Below, piece by piece: positions 34,672-43,254 of a DNA stretch of 64,000 bases; positions within the stretch are counted from its first letter, which is position 1; every line of letters begins with the position of its first letter. The stretch comes from Rhizobium sp. SL86. GTDB lineage: Bacteria; Pseudomonadota; Alphaproteobacteria; Rhizobiales; Rhizobiaceae. The stretch covers positions 806,001 through 870,000 of the forward strand of contig NZ_JAPPRJ010000009.1 in NCBI RefSeq assembly GCF_026672545.1. The letters are read 5' to 3'. The position numbers and the translations under genes are program-made. Under the pieces are notes generated by a model, which did no database searches, was not told the DNA's origin, and saw only the letters and a program-made list of their open reading frames with translations.

Positions 34672-35307
34672 ATGGCATTTTTGCTCAATCGTCCGCCCCT
34701 CCTCGCCGTCCTTGTCCTGCTCACCGGAACGGCAGCGGCCGAGGCAGGCGACGCCGGATTTTATCTTGGCGCATCCGGAGCCCTGACCGGCGCCCGAACC
34801 GATTTCTCCCATGCCGGAGGCACCGATGAAGCCGAATACGATCTCGGTTACGGCCTGTCCGGTTTTGCCGGCTACGCCTTCGGACAGGGTCTGCGCGCCG
34901 AACTGGAACTTGGCATCCGGCAGAACGATATCTCCAACATCGACACCTCGATCACCGATGCGGATGGCGGCGAGACACGCGCCGATACCGCCTTTGCCAA
35001 CATCATCTACGACATCGACACACAAAGCCGCTTCACACCCTATCTCGGCGCGGGCATCGGCGTTGCCCATGTCAGCCACGGGCTGGTGCAGCGCGTCGCC
35101 GGCGATACGGTGCATGACGACTATACGACGATCGCCGGCCAGGCGATCGCCGGTGTGTCGCTGAAGATCGACGACAAATGGGATGCCTTTGCCGACTACC
35201 GCCATGTCTGGACGGGTGAGCACGCAACCGTCAACTCGGCCGGGGTGGCGGTGGACAGCAGCTACCGCGCCCAGTCGATCAATCTCGGCCTCAAGCGTCG
35301 TTTCTGA
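34672..35307 (+). CDS. outer-membrane beta-barrel protein (OmpA-like/porin-family small barrel)
   Basis: The 211-residue product has a signal peptide (to about 25) and then alternating amphipathic strands (DAGFYLGASGALTGARTDF, YGLSGFAGYAFGQGLRAELE, FTPYLGAGIGVAHVSHG). It ends in an aromatic strand, LGLKRRF, whose terminal Phe is the usual barrel-insertion signal. About eight strands can be drawn. GGAG lies 12 bases before the ATG at 34672. It may belong with the preceding exported proteins. Confidence 0.82.
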   Translation: MAFLLNRPPLLAVLVLLTGTAAAEAGDAGFYLGASGALTGARTDFSHAGGTDEAEYDLGYGLSGFAGYAFGQGLRAELELGIRQNDISNIDTSITDADGGETRADTAFANIIYDIDTQSRFTPYLGAGIGVAHVSHGLVQRVAGDTVHDDYTTIAGQAIAGVSLKIDDKWDAFADYRHVWTGEHATVNSAGVAVDSSYRAQSINLGLKRRF

Positions 35308-35478
35308 CGCGAGGCCTTCCGCCAAACACACAAGACAAGATCGGTGCCATACCGGTCTTCGGCGCCGGGCGAGATAAAAGCCGCGTTCACGGCACGCCGT
35401 CAGGAAAGGCAAGACAAATCAACGGACCTCCGTTAGGACAGGGATGAACGACAGATCATCATTCCGAGGGAGATTCCT

Positions 35479-36174
35479 TTGGCCACCCTGCCCGTCACCG
35501 TCATTCCCCTGCCCGCGCCCGTGCTTCTGCCCGTTGCCGGTTCGGACGCTGTCTTCCCGGTGCGCCGGGTCTATTGCGTCGGCCGCAACTATGCCGACCA
35601 TGCGATCGAGATGGGGCATGATCCTTCGCGCGAACCGCCTTTCTTTTTCCAGAAGAACCCGCAGAACCTGGTGACGGACGGCCTTTTTCCCTATCCGCCG
35701 CTTTCGTCCAATGTGCATTTCGAGGTCGAGCTGGTGATGGCGCTGAAGGCCGGCGGCAACGACATTGCCGTGGACGACGCGCTCAATTGTGTCTGGGGGT
35801 ATGGTGTCGGCATCGATTTCACCCGCCGCGACCTGCAGGACGGCTTGAAGAAGGCCGGCCGCTCCTGGGAGGCTGCCAAGGCCTTCGAAGCCTCCGCCCC
35901 GGTCTCGCCGCTGGTGCCGGCGGAGAAAATCGGCCATCCGCAGCAGGGTGCGATCTGGCTGGATGTCAACGGCAAGCGCAAACAATCGGGTGATCTCGCC
36001 CAGATGATCTGGAAACTGCCGGAAATCGTCGTTGAACTTTCGAAGCTCTTTACCCTGTCCGCCGGTGACATCATCATGACCGGAACGCCGGCGGGTGTCG
36101 GGCCGATCCTGCGCTGCGACCGAATCCTGTGCGCCGTCGAGGGCGTCGCGGAGCTTGAGGTCGAGGTCATCTGA
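35479..36174 (+). CDS. fumarylacetoacetate hydrolase-family protein
   Basis: The 231-residue enzyme of the FAH fold opens C-C bonds or decarboxylates 2-oxo acids in the family. Landmarks are VRRVYCVGRNYADHAIEMG at the start, PFFFQKNPQNLV, metal ligands in HFEVELVMAL (the two Glu) and the C-terminal GDIIMTGTPAGVGPI. Translation appears to begin at a TTG (35479) preceded by GAGGGAGA. The gamma-carbonic anhydrase gene follows after 25 bases, the same order I know from other rhizobia-like genomes. The exact substrate is not shown. Confidence 0.88.
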   Translation: MATLPVTVIPLPAPVLLPVAGSDAVFPVRRVYCVGRNYADHAIEMGHDPSREPPFFFQKNPQNLVTDGLFPYPPLSSNVHFEVELVMALKAGGNDIAVDDALNCVWGYGVGIDFTRRDLQDGLKKAGRSWEAAKAFEASAPVSPLVPAEKIGHPQQGAIWLDVNGKRKQSGDLAQMIWKLPEIVVELSKLFTLSAGDIIMTGTPAGVGPILRCDRILCAVEGVAELEVEVI

Positions 36175-36199
36175 AAACAAAAAACGGGAGGAGACGATA

Positions 36200-36727
36200 A
36201 TGCCGCTCTATGCACTCGAAGACCAGGCCCCGAAGACACCGGAGCCTAATCGTTTCTGGGTCGCCCCCGGCGCCCATGTGATCGGCAAGGTCGAGATCGG
36301 CGAGGATGTCGGCATCTGGTTCGGCGTGACGATCCGCGGCGATAACGAGTGGATCACGCTGGGCGCCCGGACCAACATCCAGGAAAACACCGTGATCCAT
36401 ACGGACTGGGGTTTTCCGGTGACGATCGGCGAAGGCTGCACCATCGGTCATGGCGCCATCATCCATGGCTGCAGCATCGGCGACAATTCGCTGATCGGCA
36501 TGGGCGCGACTGTGCTGAACGGTGCCCGGATCGGCAGAAACTGCCTCGTCGGCGCCAATGCGCTGGTGACCGAAGGCAAGGAGTTTCCCGACAATTCGCT
36601 GATCGTCGGGGCACCGGCCAAGGCCATCCGGACGATTGACGAGGCCGGTGTCGCAAAATTGCGCCTGTCTGCGGAAAATTATGTCAAGAATTGGCAACGT
36701 TTTGCTTGCAGTCTGCAGGAGATCTGA
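36200..36727 (+). CDS. gamma-carbonic anhydrase-like hexapeptide-repeat protein
   Basis: The 175-residue left-handed beta-helix protein has hexapeptide repeats VIGKVEIGEDVGIWFGVTI, IQENTVIHTD, CTIGHGAIIHGCSIGDNSLI and a C-terminal helix. Metal-binding histidines fit H in VIHTD, GHGA and IIHG. The family includes gamma-carbonic anhydrases and inactive relatives, so activity is uncertain. GGGAGGAG precedes the ATG at 36200. It is co-oriented with the FAH-family gene. Confidence 0.88.
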   Translation: MPLYALEDQAPKTPEPNRFWVAPGAHVIGKVEIGEDVGIWFGVTIRGDNEWITLGARTNIQENTVIHTDWGFPVTIGEGCTIGHGAIIHGCSIGDNSLIGMGATVLNGARIGRNCLVGANALVTEGKEFPDNSLIVGAPAKAIRTIDEAGVAKLRLSAENYVKNWQRFACSLQEI

Positions 36728-36829
36728 CGCATTGGCTGTAGACCACTCCCAATAAGTGATCATTCATACTTTTTCGATACGATTCACTGCGCTTTCGCTG
36801 CCGCTCTGTCCGGACGGGTAGATGTATTC

Positions 36830-38035
36830 ATGACCGATTTGCATCAGGACTCCTCTGCCTCCGCACATGAACTCGCGCCGCAGGTGGATCAGATTCTGGC
36901 GTCAGGCCGCACCAGCCTCCACCGGTTCCCGCAGCCTCTGGAGACGGCCTACCAAAGATATGCCGCGTCGGTGAAATCGCGTCAGGCGATGCGGGCAGCC
37001 ATTGCCTGCCTGATCATCTTCAATCTGGGAATCTTCATGGATTACGCCGCGCGGCCGGACCTCCTCTGGGAGTTCCTGTTGCTGCGCTGCGTATTTGCCA
37101 CCCTTCCCTGCCTGTTTCTCGTCTGGTTGAGCAGCAGGGTCTCAGCCGTTGCCCTCAGGGACTGGATCGCCGGTGCAAGCCTCATCTGGATCAGCTTCGG
37201 CGTCAACATTCTGGTTGCCATGCGCGGCGTGCCACCCGGTTACATCGCCTTCAGCGTCGCGATCCTGATCATTGTCACGAACATTGTCTTTCATCTGCGC
37301 ACGACGGTCGCCATCTGCGTCTCGATTGCCGTCATGCTGGTTACGGCGGGCTTTTTGTCGTCGCGACTGGAAGGCCCTTCGCCGCAAGATGCCTTGGCGA
37401 TCCTCTTTGTAGCCGTCACGGCTGTCGTGACACTCCTCGCCAACTTTCGCCTGGAGTGCACGATGCGCCATCTCTACCTGATGATCCTGAGGGAGCAGAT
37501 CCGGACCGGCGACATGCAACGGGCAAACCAGGAACTCACCGCAATGTCGTTGACCGATCCGCTGACGGGGATCGCCAATCGACGCCTGTTCGACAAGCAG
37601 TTTGAAACCGCCTGCAGCACCGCATGCGACGGCCGCGCGACGCTTGGCCTACTGCTCGTCGATGTGGATCATTTCAAACGCTACAACGACACGCACGGCC
37701 ATCTGGCCGGCGATGCCTGCCTGAAGCAGGTGGCGACGACGATTGCCCAGCAGGTGCGTCGCGAGCGCGACCTGCCGGCCCGCATCGGCGGGGAGGAATT
37801 TGCAGTCCTGTTGCGGGAAACGACCGAAGAAGGCGCTCGCAAGGTGGCAGAGCGCATTCACTCCGCTCTGGCGGTCTGCTGGCCGGAGGGGCTGGCGCCG
37901 GTCACCGTGAGTATCGGACTTGCGATCATGCGCTGCCCCGCGGCGCAAGCGATCATGGCAGCCGCCGACAAGGCCCTTTACGAGGCCAAGGACCGCGGCC
38001 GCAACTGTACCATCATCACCGCGACCGCCGCCTGA
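36830..38035 (+). CDS. membrane diguanylate cyclase
   Basis: The 401-residue protein has about six N-terminal TM helices (about 55-215), an MASE-like sensor unit, and a GGDEF domain (about 235-398). The active site is GGEEF, and an allosteric I-site RERD stands exactly five residues upstream, so c-di-GMP synthesis with product inhibition is expected. Other core motifs present are LTDPLTGIANRR, LLVDVDHFKRYND and VTVSIGLAI. It is monocistronic, with about 100 bases of upstream noncoding sequence. Confidence 0.93.
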   Translation: MTDLHQDSSASAHELAPQVDQILASGRTSLHRFPQPLETAYQRYAASVKSRQAMRAAIACLIIFNLGIFMDYAARPDLLWEFLLLRCVFATLPCLFLVWLSSRVSAVALRDWIAGASLIWISFGVNILVAMRGVPPGYIAFSVAILIIVTNIVFHLRTTVAICVSIAVMLVTAGFLSSRLEGPSPQDALAILFVAVTAVVTLLANFRLECTMRHLYLMILREQIRTGDMQRANQELTAMSLTDPLTGIANRRLFDKQFETACSTACDGRATLGLLLVDVDHFKRYNDTHGHLAGDACLKQVATTIAQQVRRERDLPARIGGEEFAVLLRETTEEGARKVAERIHSALAVCWPEGLAPVTVSIGLAIMRCPAAQAIMAAADKALYEAKDRGRNCTIITATAA

Positions 38036-38060
38036 GGCAACCGCCCCTCCGCAACAGAGA

Positions 38061-38462
38061 TCAGCCCATGCAGGCGCTGCAGAGACCGCGCAGTTCGATC
38101 GTCGTCTTTTCCGCCTTGAAGCCCTTCTGCTGCGCCCAGCCACGCAGACGGTCATCAATGGCATGGTCATGGAATTCGCTCACCTGACCGCATTTTTCGC
38201 AGATGGCAAAGGCGACGGTGCCGTGGTGCTGGCAGCAGGATTCATGCTTGTGCGAGCAGGCAACGAAGGAATTGAGACTTTCCAGCCGATGCACGAGGCC
38301 GAAATCCAGAAGTTTCTCCAGCGCCCGATAAACCTGCAACGGCGCGCGAAATCCATTGTCGCGCAGTTTGTCGAGGATGGTATAGGCGCTCATAGGCTGC
38401 TCCGAACGCGACAGGACGTCGAGCACCAGAGCCTGGTTCTTGGTCAAGTTCGGGGTGTTCAT
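38061..38462 (-). CDS. zur: Zur, zinc-responsive Fur-family repressor
   Basis: The 133-residue Fur-family protein has an N-terminal winged helix (about 8-85; SAYTILDKLRDNGFRAPLQV, YRALEKLLDFGLVHRLES). A metal-binding dimerisation part follows with FVACSHKHESCCQHHGTVAF and the CxxC pairs CEKCGQ and CSAC. Zn-binding, rather than Fe-binding, follows from its position at the end of the znu operon. Its ATG overlaps the znuB stop as ATGA. Zur-like palindromes lie in the znuA/znuC gap and before the COG0523 GTPase. Confidence 0.93.
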   Translation of the reverse strand: MNTPNLTKNQALVLDVLSRSEQPMSAYTILDKLRDNGFRAPLQVYRALEKLLDFGLVHRLESLNSFVACSHKHESCCQHHGTVAFAICEKCGQVSEFHDHAIDDRLRGWAQQKGFKAEKTTIELRGLCSACMG

Positions 38463-39286
38463 GGGCGGTCTCCCGGGAGGGCTTGGCGGCCTGCAAGTGT
38501 CCGGCCGGCGGAGGGAAGCAGGCTCGCGACAAAAAGGACAAGGGCGGCGACGACGATGGACGGGCCGGACGGCGTGTCGCCGTAGAGTGACCCAAAGAGG
38601 CCACCGACGACAGCCAGCGCGCCGATGACGGACGACAGCACCGCCATCATCTCCGGACTGGCGGAAAAACGTCGGGCGCTCGCCGCCGGAATGATGAGGA
38701 GCGCGGTGATCAGCATGATGCCGACGATCTTCATGGCGATCGCAATCACCAGCGCCATCAGAAGCATGAAGATCAACCGGGCACGCTCCGGCCTCAACCC
38801 CTCCGCCTCGGCCAGTTCGTGGCTGACAGTGGACGCGATCAACGAACGCCAGAGGAAGGCAAGGCAGGTGAGCACCAAGGCGCCGCCGCCCCAGATCAGC
38901 AGGATATCCTGCGTCGTGACGGCAAGGATATCGCCGAACAGGAAAGCGATGAGATCTATCCGCACCCACGACATGAAGGCCACAAGGACGAGGCCGATCG
39001 CCAGCGTCGAATGGGAGAGGATGCCGAGCAGCGAATCCGCCGACAGCGCCTGGCGCTTCTGCAGCAGGAGAAGCAGCAGGGAGACCCCGACCGCTACGGC
39101 GAACACGCTGACGAGCAGGTTGATCTCGAAGAACAAGGACAGGGCAACACCAAGCAGCGCCGAATGCGCCATGGTATCGCCGAAATAGGCCATCCGCCGC
39201 CACACGACGAGGCAACCGAGCGGACCGGTGGTCAAAGCCAAGCCGACACCGGCAATCAGCGCGCGCACGAAGAAATCGTCAAGCAT
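38459..39286 (-). CDS. znuB: ZnuB, zinc ABC transporter permease
   Basis: The 275-residue ABC-3 family permease begins MLDDFFVRALIAGVGLALTT and has about eight membrane segments. The conserved TMAHSALLGVAL loop is present. A longer frame upstream lies inside the His-rich znuC tail and is not the start. It overlaps znuC by 8 bases and zur by 4, so the three are translationally coupled. It imports zinc with ZnuC and ZnuA. Confidence 0.95.
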   Translation of the reverse strand: MLDDFFVRALIAGVGLALTTGPLGCLVVWRRMAYFGDTMAHSALLGVALSLFFEINLLVSVFAVAVGVSLLLLLLQKRQALSADSLLGILSHSTLAIGLVLVAFMSWVRIDLIAFLFGDILAVTTQDILLIWGGGALVLTCLAFLWRSLIASTVSHELAEAEGLRPERARLIFMLLMALVIAIAMKIVGIMLITALLIIPAASARRFSASPEMMAVLSSVIGALAVVGGLFGSLYGDTPSGPSIVVAALVLFVASLLPSAGRTLAGRQALPGDRP

Positions 39287-40193
39287 GACGGCCGTCCTCG
39301 CGGTGATGATGCCCCGCTTCGTGATGATGTGCATGGTCATGGTGGTGATCATGATCATGCGCGTCCTCGGGATGCGAATGGCCATGGTCGTGATGATGCC
39401 CGTCGCCGGGATGGCAGTGATCGGTCACGCTGCCATCCGAATGCAGCACGCGGCCATCCGGCAGATGCGTATGGTCATGACGGTGATCGTAAAAAGCAAG
39501 GCCGGCCGGCGCCTGACCGAACAGGCGCTGGTAATCCTGGCTCTGGCTGACGGCTGCCGGCGTGCCGCGGCAACAAACATGGCCGTTCAGGCAGATCACC
39601 GTATCGGTGCGCGCCATCACCATGTGCAGGTCATGGCTGATCATCAGCACGCCGCAGCCCGTGCGGTCGCGGATATCGCCGATCAGCTGGTAGAGCGCGC
39701 TTTCGCCGGCAAAATCGACACCCTGCACCGGTTCATCCAGCACGAGGAGATCCGGATCGCGGGCGATGGCCCGCGCGAGCAGCACCCGCTGGAATTCTCC
39801 GCCCGAGAGATGCTGGACTTCGGCGTTGCGCAGATGCAGCACGCCGGCAGCCTCCAGCGAGGCTTCGAGCTTGGTACGGGAGAGCCGGCCCGTCAGATGC
39901 ATCAGGCGCTCGACGGAAAGCGGCATGGTGCGGTCAATCGCAAGCTTCTGCGGCACGTAACCGATAACGAGCCGGTCGGCACGCTGCACCTTGCCCTCGT
40001 CTGCGGCCAGAACGCCGATCGCCATCTTGGCCGTCGTGGATTTGCCAGCGCCGTTCGGACCGATCAGGGTGACGATTTCGCCCCTGGCAATCGCGAGGTC
40101 CACCCCGCGCACGAGCCAGCGTCCCTGCCGGACGACCCCGGCTTGGCTCAGCGAGACCAGCAGCCCCTCGCGCGGTTCAACATGCATCAACAT
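39279..40193 (-). CDS. znuC: ZnuC, zinc ABC transporter ATPase with His-rich tail
   Basis: The 304-residue ATPase has Walker A GPNGAGKS, the ABC signature LSGGEFQRVLLARA, Walker B LLVLDEP and the switch His in MISHDLHMV. The C-terminal 70 residues form a His/Asp-rich tail that likely buffers Zn(II). Translation probably starts at 40193; two further ATGs lie within the next few codons. TGAGG stands 10 bases upstream. The promoter lies in the znuC/znuA gap with two Zur-like palindromes. Confidence 0.95.
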   Translation of the reverse strand: MLMHVEPREGLLVSLSQAGVVRQGRWLVRGVDLAIARGEIVTLIGPNGAGKSTTAKMAIGVLAADEGKVQRADRLVIGYVPQKLAIDRTMPLSVERLMHLTGRLSRTKLEASLEAAGVLHLRNAEVQHLSGGEFQRVLLARAIARDPDLLVLDEPVQGVDFAGESALYQLIGDIRDRTGCGVLMISHDLHMVMARTDTVICLNGHVCCRGTPAAVSQSQDYQRLFGQAPAGLAFYDHRHDHTHLPDGRVLHSDGSVTDHCHPGDGHHHDHGHSHPEDAHDHDHHHDHAHHHEAGHHHREDGRHA

Positions 40194-40233
40194 TCATAAA
40201 ACCTCAGGCGGCATTGCCCTCTTGCTATGACAC

Positions 40234-40250
40234 GCGTTATAGCGTAACGC
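40234..40250. promoter_or_regulatory. Zur-like palindrome 1 in the znuC/znuA divergent region
   Basis: GCGTTA-TAGCG-TAACGC is an inverted repeat with six-base arms, lying between the two divergent znu starts. It fits the general GTTATA/TAAC layout of alphaproteobacterial Zur sites. Confidence 0.6.
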
Positions 40251-40254
40251 AATC

Positions 40255-40268
40255 TATGTAATAACATA
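40255..40268. promoter_or_regulatory. Zur box 2 in the znuC/znuA divergent region
   Basis: TATGTAATAACATA is a near-perfect palindrome, matching the known rhizobial Zur motif with ATGTNATAACAT core. It is 26 bases before the znuA start and shares its sequence pattern with the site before the COG0523 GTPase. Confidence 0.75.
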
Positions 40269-40293
40269 ACACGACCATTCAAGGAGCGAACGC

Positions 40294-41367
40294 ATGACGC
40301 GAACCGCAACCGCCCTTTTCGCATCGGCCGCCTTTTTCGCTGCTGGAACCATGGCAGCGACCAACGCCGCGGCAGCGCCGGATGTCGTGGTGTCGATCAA
40401 ACCGATCCATTCGCTGGTCGCCTCCGTGATGCAGGGCGTCGGCGAACCGAAGTTGATCGTCGATGGTGCGGCCTCGCCGCACACCTTCTCGATGAAGCCG
40501 TCGAATGCCCGCACCATCGAAGGTGCCGACGTGGTGTTCTGGATCGGCCCGAACCTGGAGGCCTTCCTGGACAAGCCGCTCGATGCGCTGGCCGGCAAGG
40601 CCACCGTCGTGGCGCTCGGCGACGTGGCCGGTATCGAAAAGCTGCCATTCCGCGAGGGCGGCCCCTTCGAAGCCCATGACGATGGTGACGAAGACCATGA
40701 TGACCATGGCGCCGAGAACCATGCCGACGCTGCGCATGCCGGACACGATCACGGCCACGACCATGGGGCGGAAAAGCCGGCGGAACAGGCAGCCCATGCC
40801 GATCACGATGACCATGGTCATGCCGGCCATGCGCATGAACACGAAGGTTTCGACGCCCATCTGTGGCTCGATCCGGAAAATGCCAAGGCCATGGCAAAGG
40901 CGATCGAGGCCAAGCTCGTCGCAGCCGATCCGGCCAATGTTGCCATCTACACGAAGAACACCGTGGCACTTCTGAAGCGCATCGATGCGATGAACGACGA
41001 TATTGCCAGAACCGTCGCACCGGTGAAGGACAAACCCTTCGTCGTTTTCCACGACGCCTACCAGTATTTCGAGCATCATTACGGCGTAAAGGTCGCAGGC
41101 TCCATCACCGTCAGCCCGGAAACCGCCCCCGGTGCCGAGCGGCTGAAGGAAATCCAGGCAAAGATCACCGATCTTGGCGCCACCTGCGTGTTTGCCGAAC
41201 CGCAGTTCACGCCGAAGCTCATCAATGTCGTGACTGAAGGAACGAAGGCCAAGTCCGGCGTGCTCGATCCCGAAGGTGCCACGCTGAAGGCCGGGCCGGA
41301 TCTGTACTTCCAGCTGATGACCGGCATCGCCGCGTCGCTCTCGGAATGCCTCGGCCGCGACAGCTGA
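40294..41367 (+). CDS. znuA: ZnuA, periplasmic zinc-binding protein
   Basis: The 357-residue cluster A-I binding protein has a signal peptide about 1-27. Zn ligands are expected from the His in SIKPIHSLVASVM, HLWLDPENA and VVFHDAYQYFEHHYG. A His/Asp-rich loop occupies about residues 128-188 (DHGHDHG, DHDDHGHAGHAH), as in ZnuA proteins. A Rho-independent terminator follows. The gene is divergent from znuC, with Zur palindromes between. Confidence 0.96.
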   Translation: MTRTATALFASAAFFAAGTMAATNAAAAPDVVVSIKPIHSLVASVMQGVGEPKLIVDGAASPHTFSMKPSNARTIEGADVVFWIGPNLEAFLDKPLDALAGKATVVALGDVAGIEKLPFREGGPFEAHDDGDEDHDDHGAENHADAAHAGHDHGHDHGAEKPAEQAAHADHDDHGHAGHAHEHEGFDAHLWLDPENAKAMAKAIEAKLVAADPANVAIYTKNTVALLKRIDAMNDDIARTVAPVKDKPFVVFHDAYQYFEHHYGVKVAGSITVSPETAPGAERLKEIQAKITDLGATCVFAEPQFTPKLINVVTEGTKAKSGVLDPEGATLKAGPDLYFQLMTGIAASLSECLGRDS

Positions 41368-41386
41368 GAACCATGCAGGCTCTTGG

Positions 41387-41412
41387 AAAAGGCGGTCGAC
41401 ATCCGCCTTTTT
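41387..41412 (+). terminator. Rho-independent terminator after znuA
   Basis: AAAAGGCGG and CCGCCTTTT pair around the 7-base loop TCGACAT, followed by further T. It lies 20 bases after the znuA stop. Confidence 0.8.
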
Positions 41413-41421
41413 CTGGATCAC

Positions 41422-41442
41422 ATTATGTAATGTTATAACAAT
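41422..41442. promoter_or_regulatory. Zur box before the COG0523 GTPase gene
   Basis: ATTATGTAATGTTATAACAAT contains TGTAATGTTATAACA, a strong match to the TGTTATATTATAACA-type Zur site. It sits 15 bases before the GTPase start, where a repressor would block transcription. Confidence 0.75.
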
Positions 41443-41456
41443 TAGGATTTTCTCCC

Positions 41457-42662
41457 ATGGATCAGCGGCTTCCCGTGACGGTCCTGTCCGGCTTCCTCGG
41501 CGCCGGCAAGACCACCCTCCTCAACCACATCCTGACCAACCGAGACGGCCTGCGTGTCGCCGTGATCGTCAACGACATGAGCGAGGTCAACATCGACGCG
41601 GCCCTGGTGCGCGACGGTGGGGCCGAACTGTCGCGCACACAGGAACAGCTCGTCGAAATGACCAATGGCTGCATCTGTTGCACATTGCGCGACGACCTCC
41701 TGAAGGAGGTGCGTCAGCTCGCCGAGCAGAAGCGGTTCGATTACCTGCTGATCGAATCCACCGGCATTGCCGAACCTCTGCCGGTCGCCGCCACCTTCGA
41801 GTTCCGCGACGAAAACGGCGACAGCCTGTCCGATGTCGCCAGGCTCGACACCATGGTGACGGTGGTGGATGCGGCCAACCTGTTGAAGGACTACGGGTCT
41901 TCCGACTTCCTGGCCGATCGCGGCGAGACTGCCGGCGACGGCGACAACCGGACGCTCGTCGATCTCTTGGTGGAACAGATCGAGTTCGCCGATGTGGTGA
42001 TCATCAACAAGGTCTCGACCGCAACGCCGGACGAACGCGCCGCCGCGCGAGCGATCGTGGCTGGCCTCAACCCGGATGCGCGGATCATCGAGACCGATTT
42101 CGGTCAGGTCGCCTCCGGCGATCTCCTGGGCACCGGGCTCTTCGATTTCGCCAAGGCCGAAACGCATCCGCTGTGGTTCAAGGAGTTGCACGGTTTCAAG
42201 GAGCATGTGCCGGAAACGGAAGAATATGGCATCCGCTCCTTCGTTTACCGGGCCCGCCGACCCTTCGATCCGGCAAGGCTGCACGCCTTCATCAACCAAC
42301 CCTGGCCGGGCGTCATCCGTGCCAAGGGTTTCTTCTGGCTGGCGACACGCCCCTACCACGTCGGCGAGATTTCCCAGGCCGGCGCGCTCATCCGCACGCA
42401 GAAACTCGGCCTGTGGTGGGATGCAGTGCCACGCGAACAGTGGCCGCAGGACCAGGGTTTCCGCGACGGGCTCGCCCGATATCTCGATCCCGTCTGGGGC
42501 GACCGGCGTCAGGAAATCGTCTTTATCGGTGCAAACCCGATGGACGAACACTGGATCCGCAACCAGCTCGACATCTGTCTCCTGCCAGACAGCCGCTTTC
42601 ATCCGGATCGCTGGAGGGATTTGCCCGATCCCTTCGCCAGCTGGAGCCGGCAGGCTGCCTGA
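41457..42662 (+). CDS. COG0523 (CobW-like) GTPase, probable zinc metallochaperone
   Basis: The 401-residue G3E-family GTPase has Walker A SGFLGAGKTTLLNHIL, the metal-binding CxCC motif in TNGCICCTLRDDLL, ESTGIAEPLPVA, and the guanine-specificity segment VIINKVS. Its C-terminal CobW domain covers about 235-390. A Zur box in front of it and its place after znuA point to the ZigA/ZagA-like zinc-allocation subgroup rather than to cobalamin CobW; this assignment is inference. Confidence 0.9.
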   Translation: MDQRLPVTVLSGFLGAGKTTLLNHILTNRDGLRVAVIVNDMSEVNIDAALVRDGGAELSRTQEQLVEMTNGCICCTLRDDLLKEVRQLAEQKRFDYLLIESTGIAEPLPVAATFEFRDENGDSLSDVARLDTMVTVVDAANLLKDYGSSDFLADRGETAGDGDNRTLVDLLVEQIEFADVVIINKVSTATPDERAAARAIVAGLNPDARIIETDFGQVASGDLLGTGLFDFAKAETHPLWFKELHGFKEHVPETEEYGIRSFVYRARRPFDPARLHAFINQPWPGVIRAKGFFWLATRPYHVGEISQAGALIRTQKLGLWWDAVPREQWPQDQGFRDGLARYLDPVWGDRRQEIVFIGANPMDEHWIRNQLDICLLPDSRFHPDRWRDLPDPFASWSRQAA

Positions 42663-42671
42663 GACAGAGAC

Positions 42672-42695
42672 GGCCGCCGGAGCGATCCGGCGGCC
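42672..42695 (+). terminator. probable terminator between convergent genes
   Basis: GGCCGCCGG pairs exactly with CCGGCGGCC around AGCGAT, followed by CGTTGTTT. It lies 10 bases beyond the GTPase stop and before the end of the convergent rcnB-like gene. Confidence 0.6.
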
Positions 42696-42717
42696 CGTTG
42701 TTTGCAGTCGGATGGCC

Positions 42718-43053
42718 TCAACGGCCGGCGATGATGCCAGCAATCAGGCCGCTCGCGGCGCCGATCAGCAGGAACTCGTTATCGGCGCGCACCCAGTGGT
42801 AACCGCGCGGCGGCGCCGACAGGCGGTAACGGCGATAATCGCGGATTTCCGCATAACGGGCGCGTTCGGCACGGCTGAGCCTCTGGCCCTTTTTCCAATG
42901 CCCGCGATGCACGACGACCTTCTTCTTTTCGATGATCACCTTACGCTCGACCGGCGCATGACGGCCACGGTCGTGTCCGCGATAATCCTGCGCCTGGGCC
43001 ATGGGTGCGGCCAGAATGGTGGCGGCGGTCAGAATGGAAAGGATCGTTTTCAT
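42718..43053 (-). CDS. RcnB-family small periplasmic protein
   Basis: The 111-residue product has a signal peptide (about 1-22, ending APMAQA). A basic middle and the RcnB signature follow: RYAEIRDYRRYRLSAPPRGY, then HWVRADNEFLLIGAASGLI. RcnB itself modulates nickel/cobalt content in E. coli, but the large alphaproteobacterial family has no fixed role. The ATG at 43053 has GAGGAG upstream. Confidence 0.85.
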   Translation of the reverse strand: MKTILSILTAATILAAPMAQAQDYRGHDRGRHAPVERKVIIEKKKVVVHRGHWKKGQRLSRAERARYAEIRDYRRYRLSAPPRGYHWVRADNEFLLIGAASGLIAGIIAGR

Positions 43054-43203
43054 CGGGTGTCTCCTCGTGTTTGACACCCTGACCTTGCGATTTTCTGACT
43101 GAATGTCAGATGAACCGCACATTAAAAATTAGCAATAAAACAATGGCCTTATTCAAGGATCCTGCCTCAACTCGGAAAGATCCTGCCGTTACGTGAGACG
43201 GAA

Positions 43204-43226
43204 AAGCCCGGCACTAGGCCGGGCTT
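43204..43226 (-). terminator. Rho-independent terminator of the aldo/keto reductase gene
   Basis: AAGCCCGGC and GCCGGGCTT pair around a five-base loop. In the leftward direction the stem is followed by TTTTCC. It is 28 bases beyond the reductase stop. Confidence 0.75.
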
Positions 43227-43254
43227 ACCTGAAGAGTGAAAACGCTGCGTGTCC

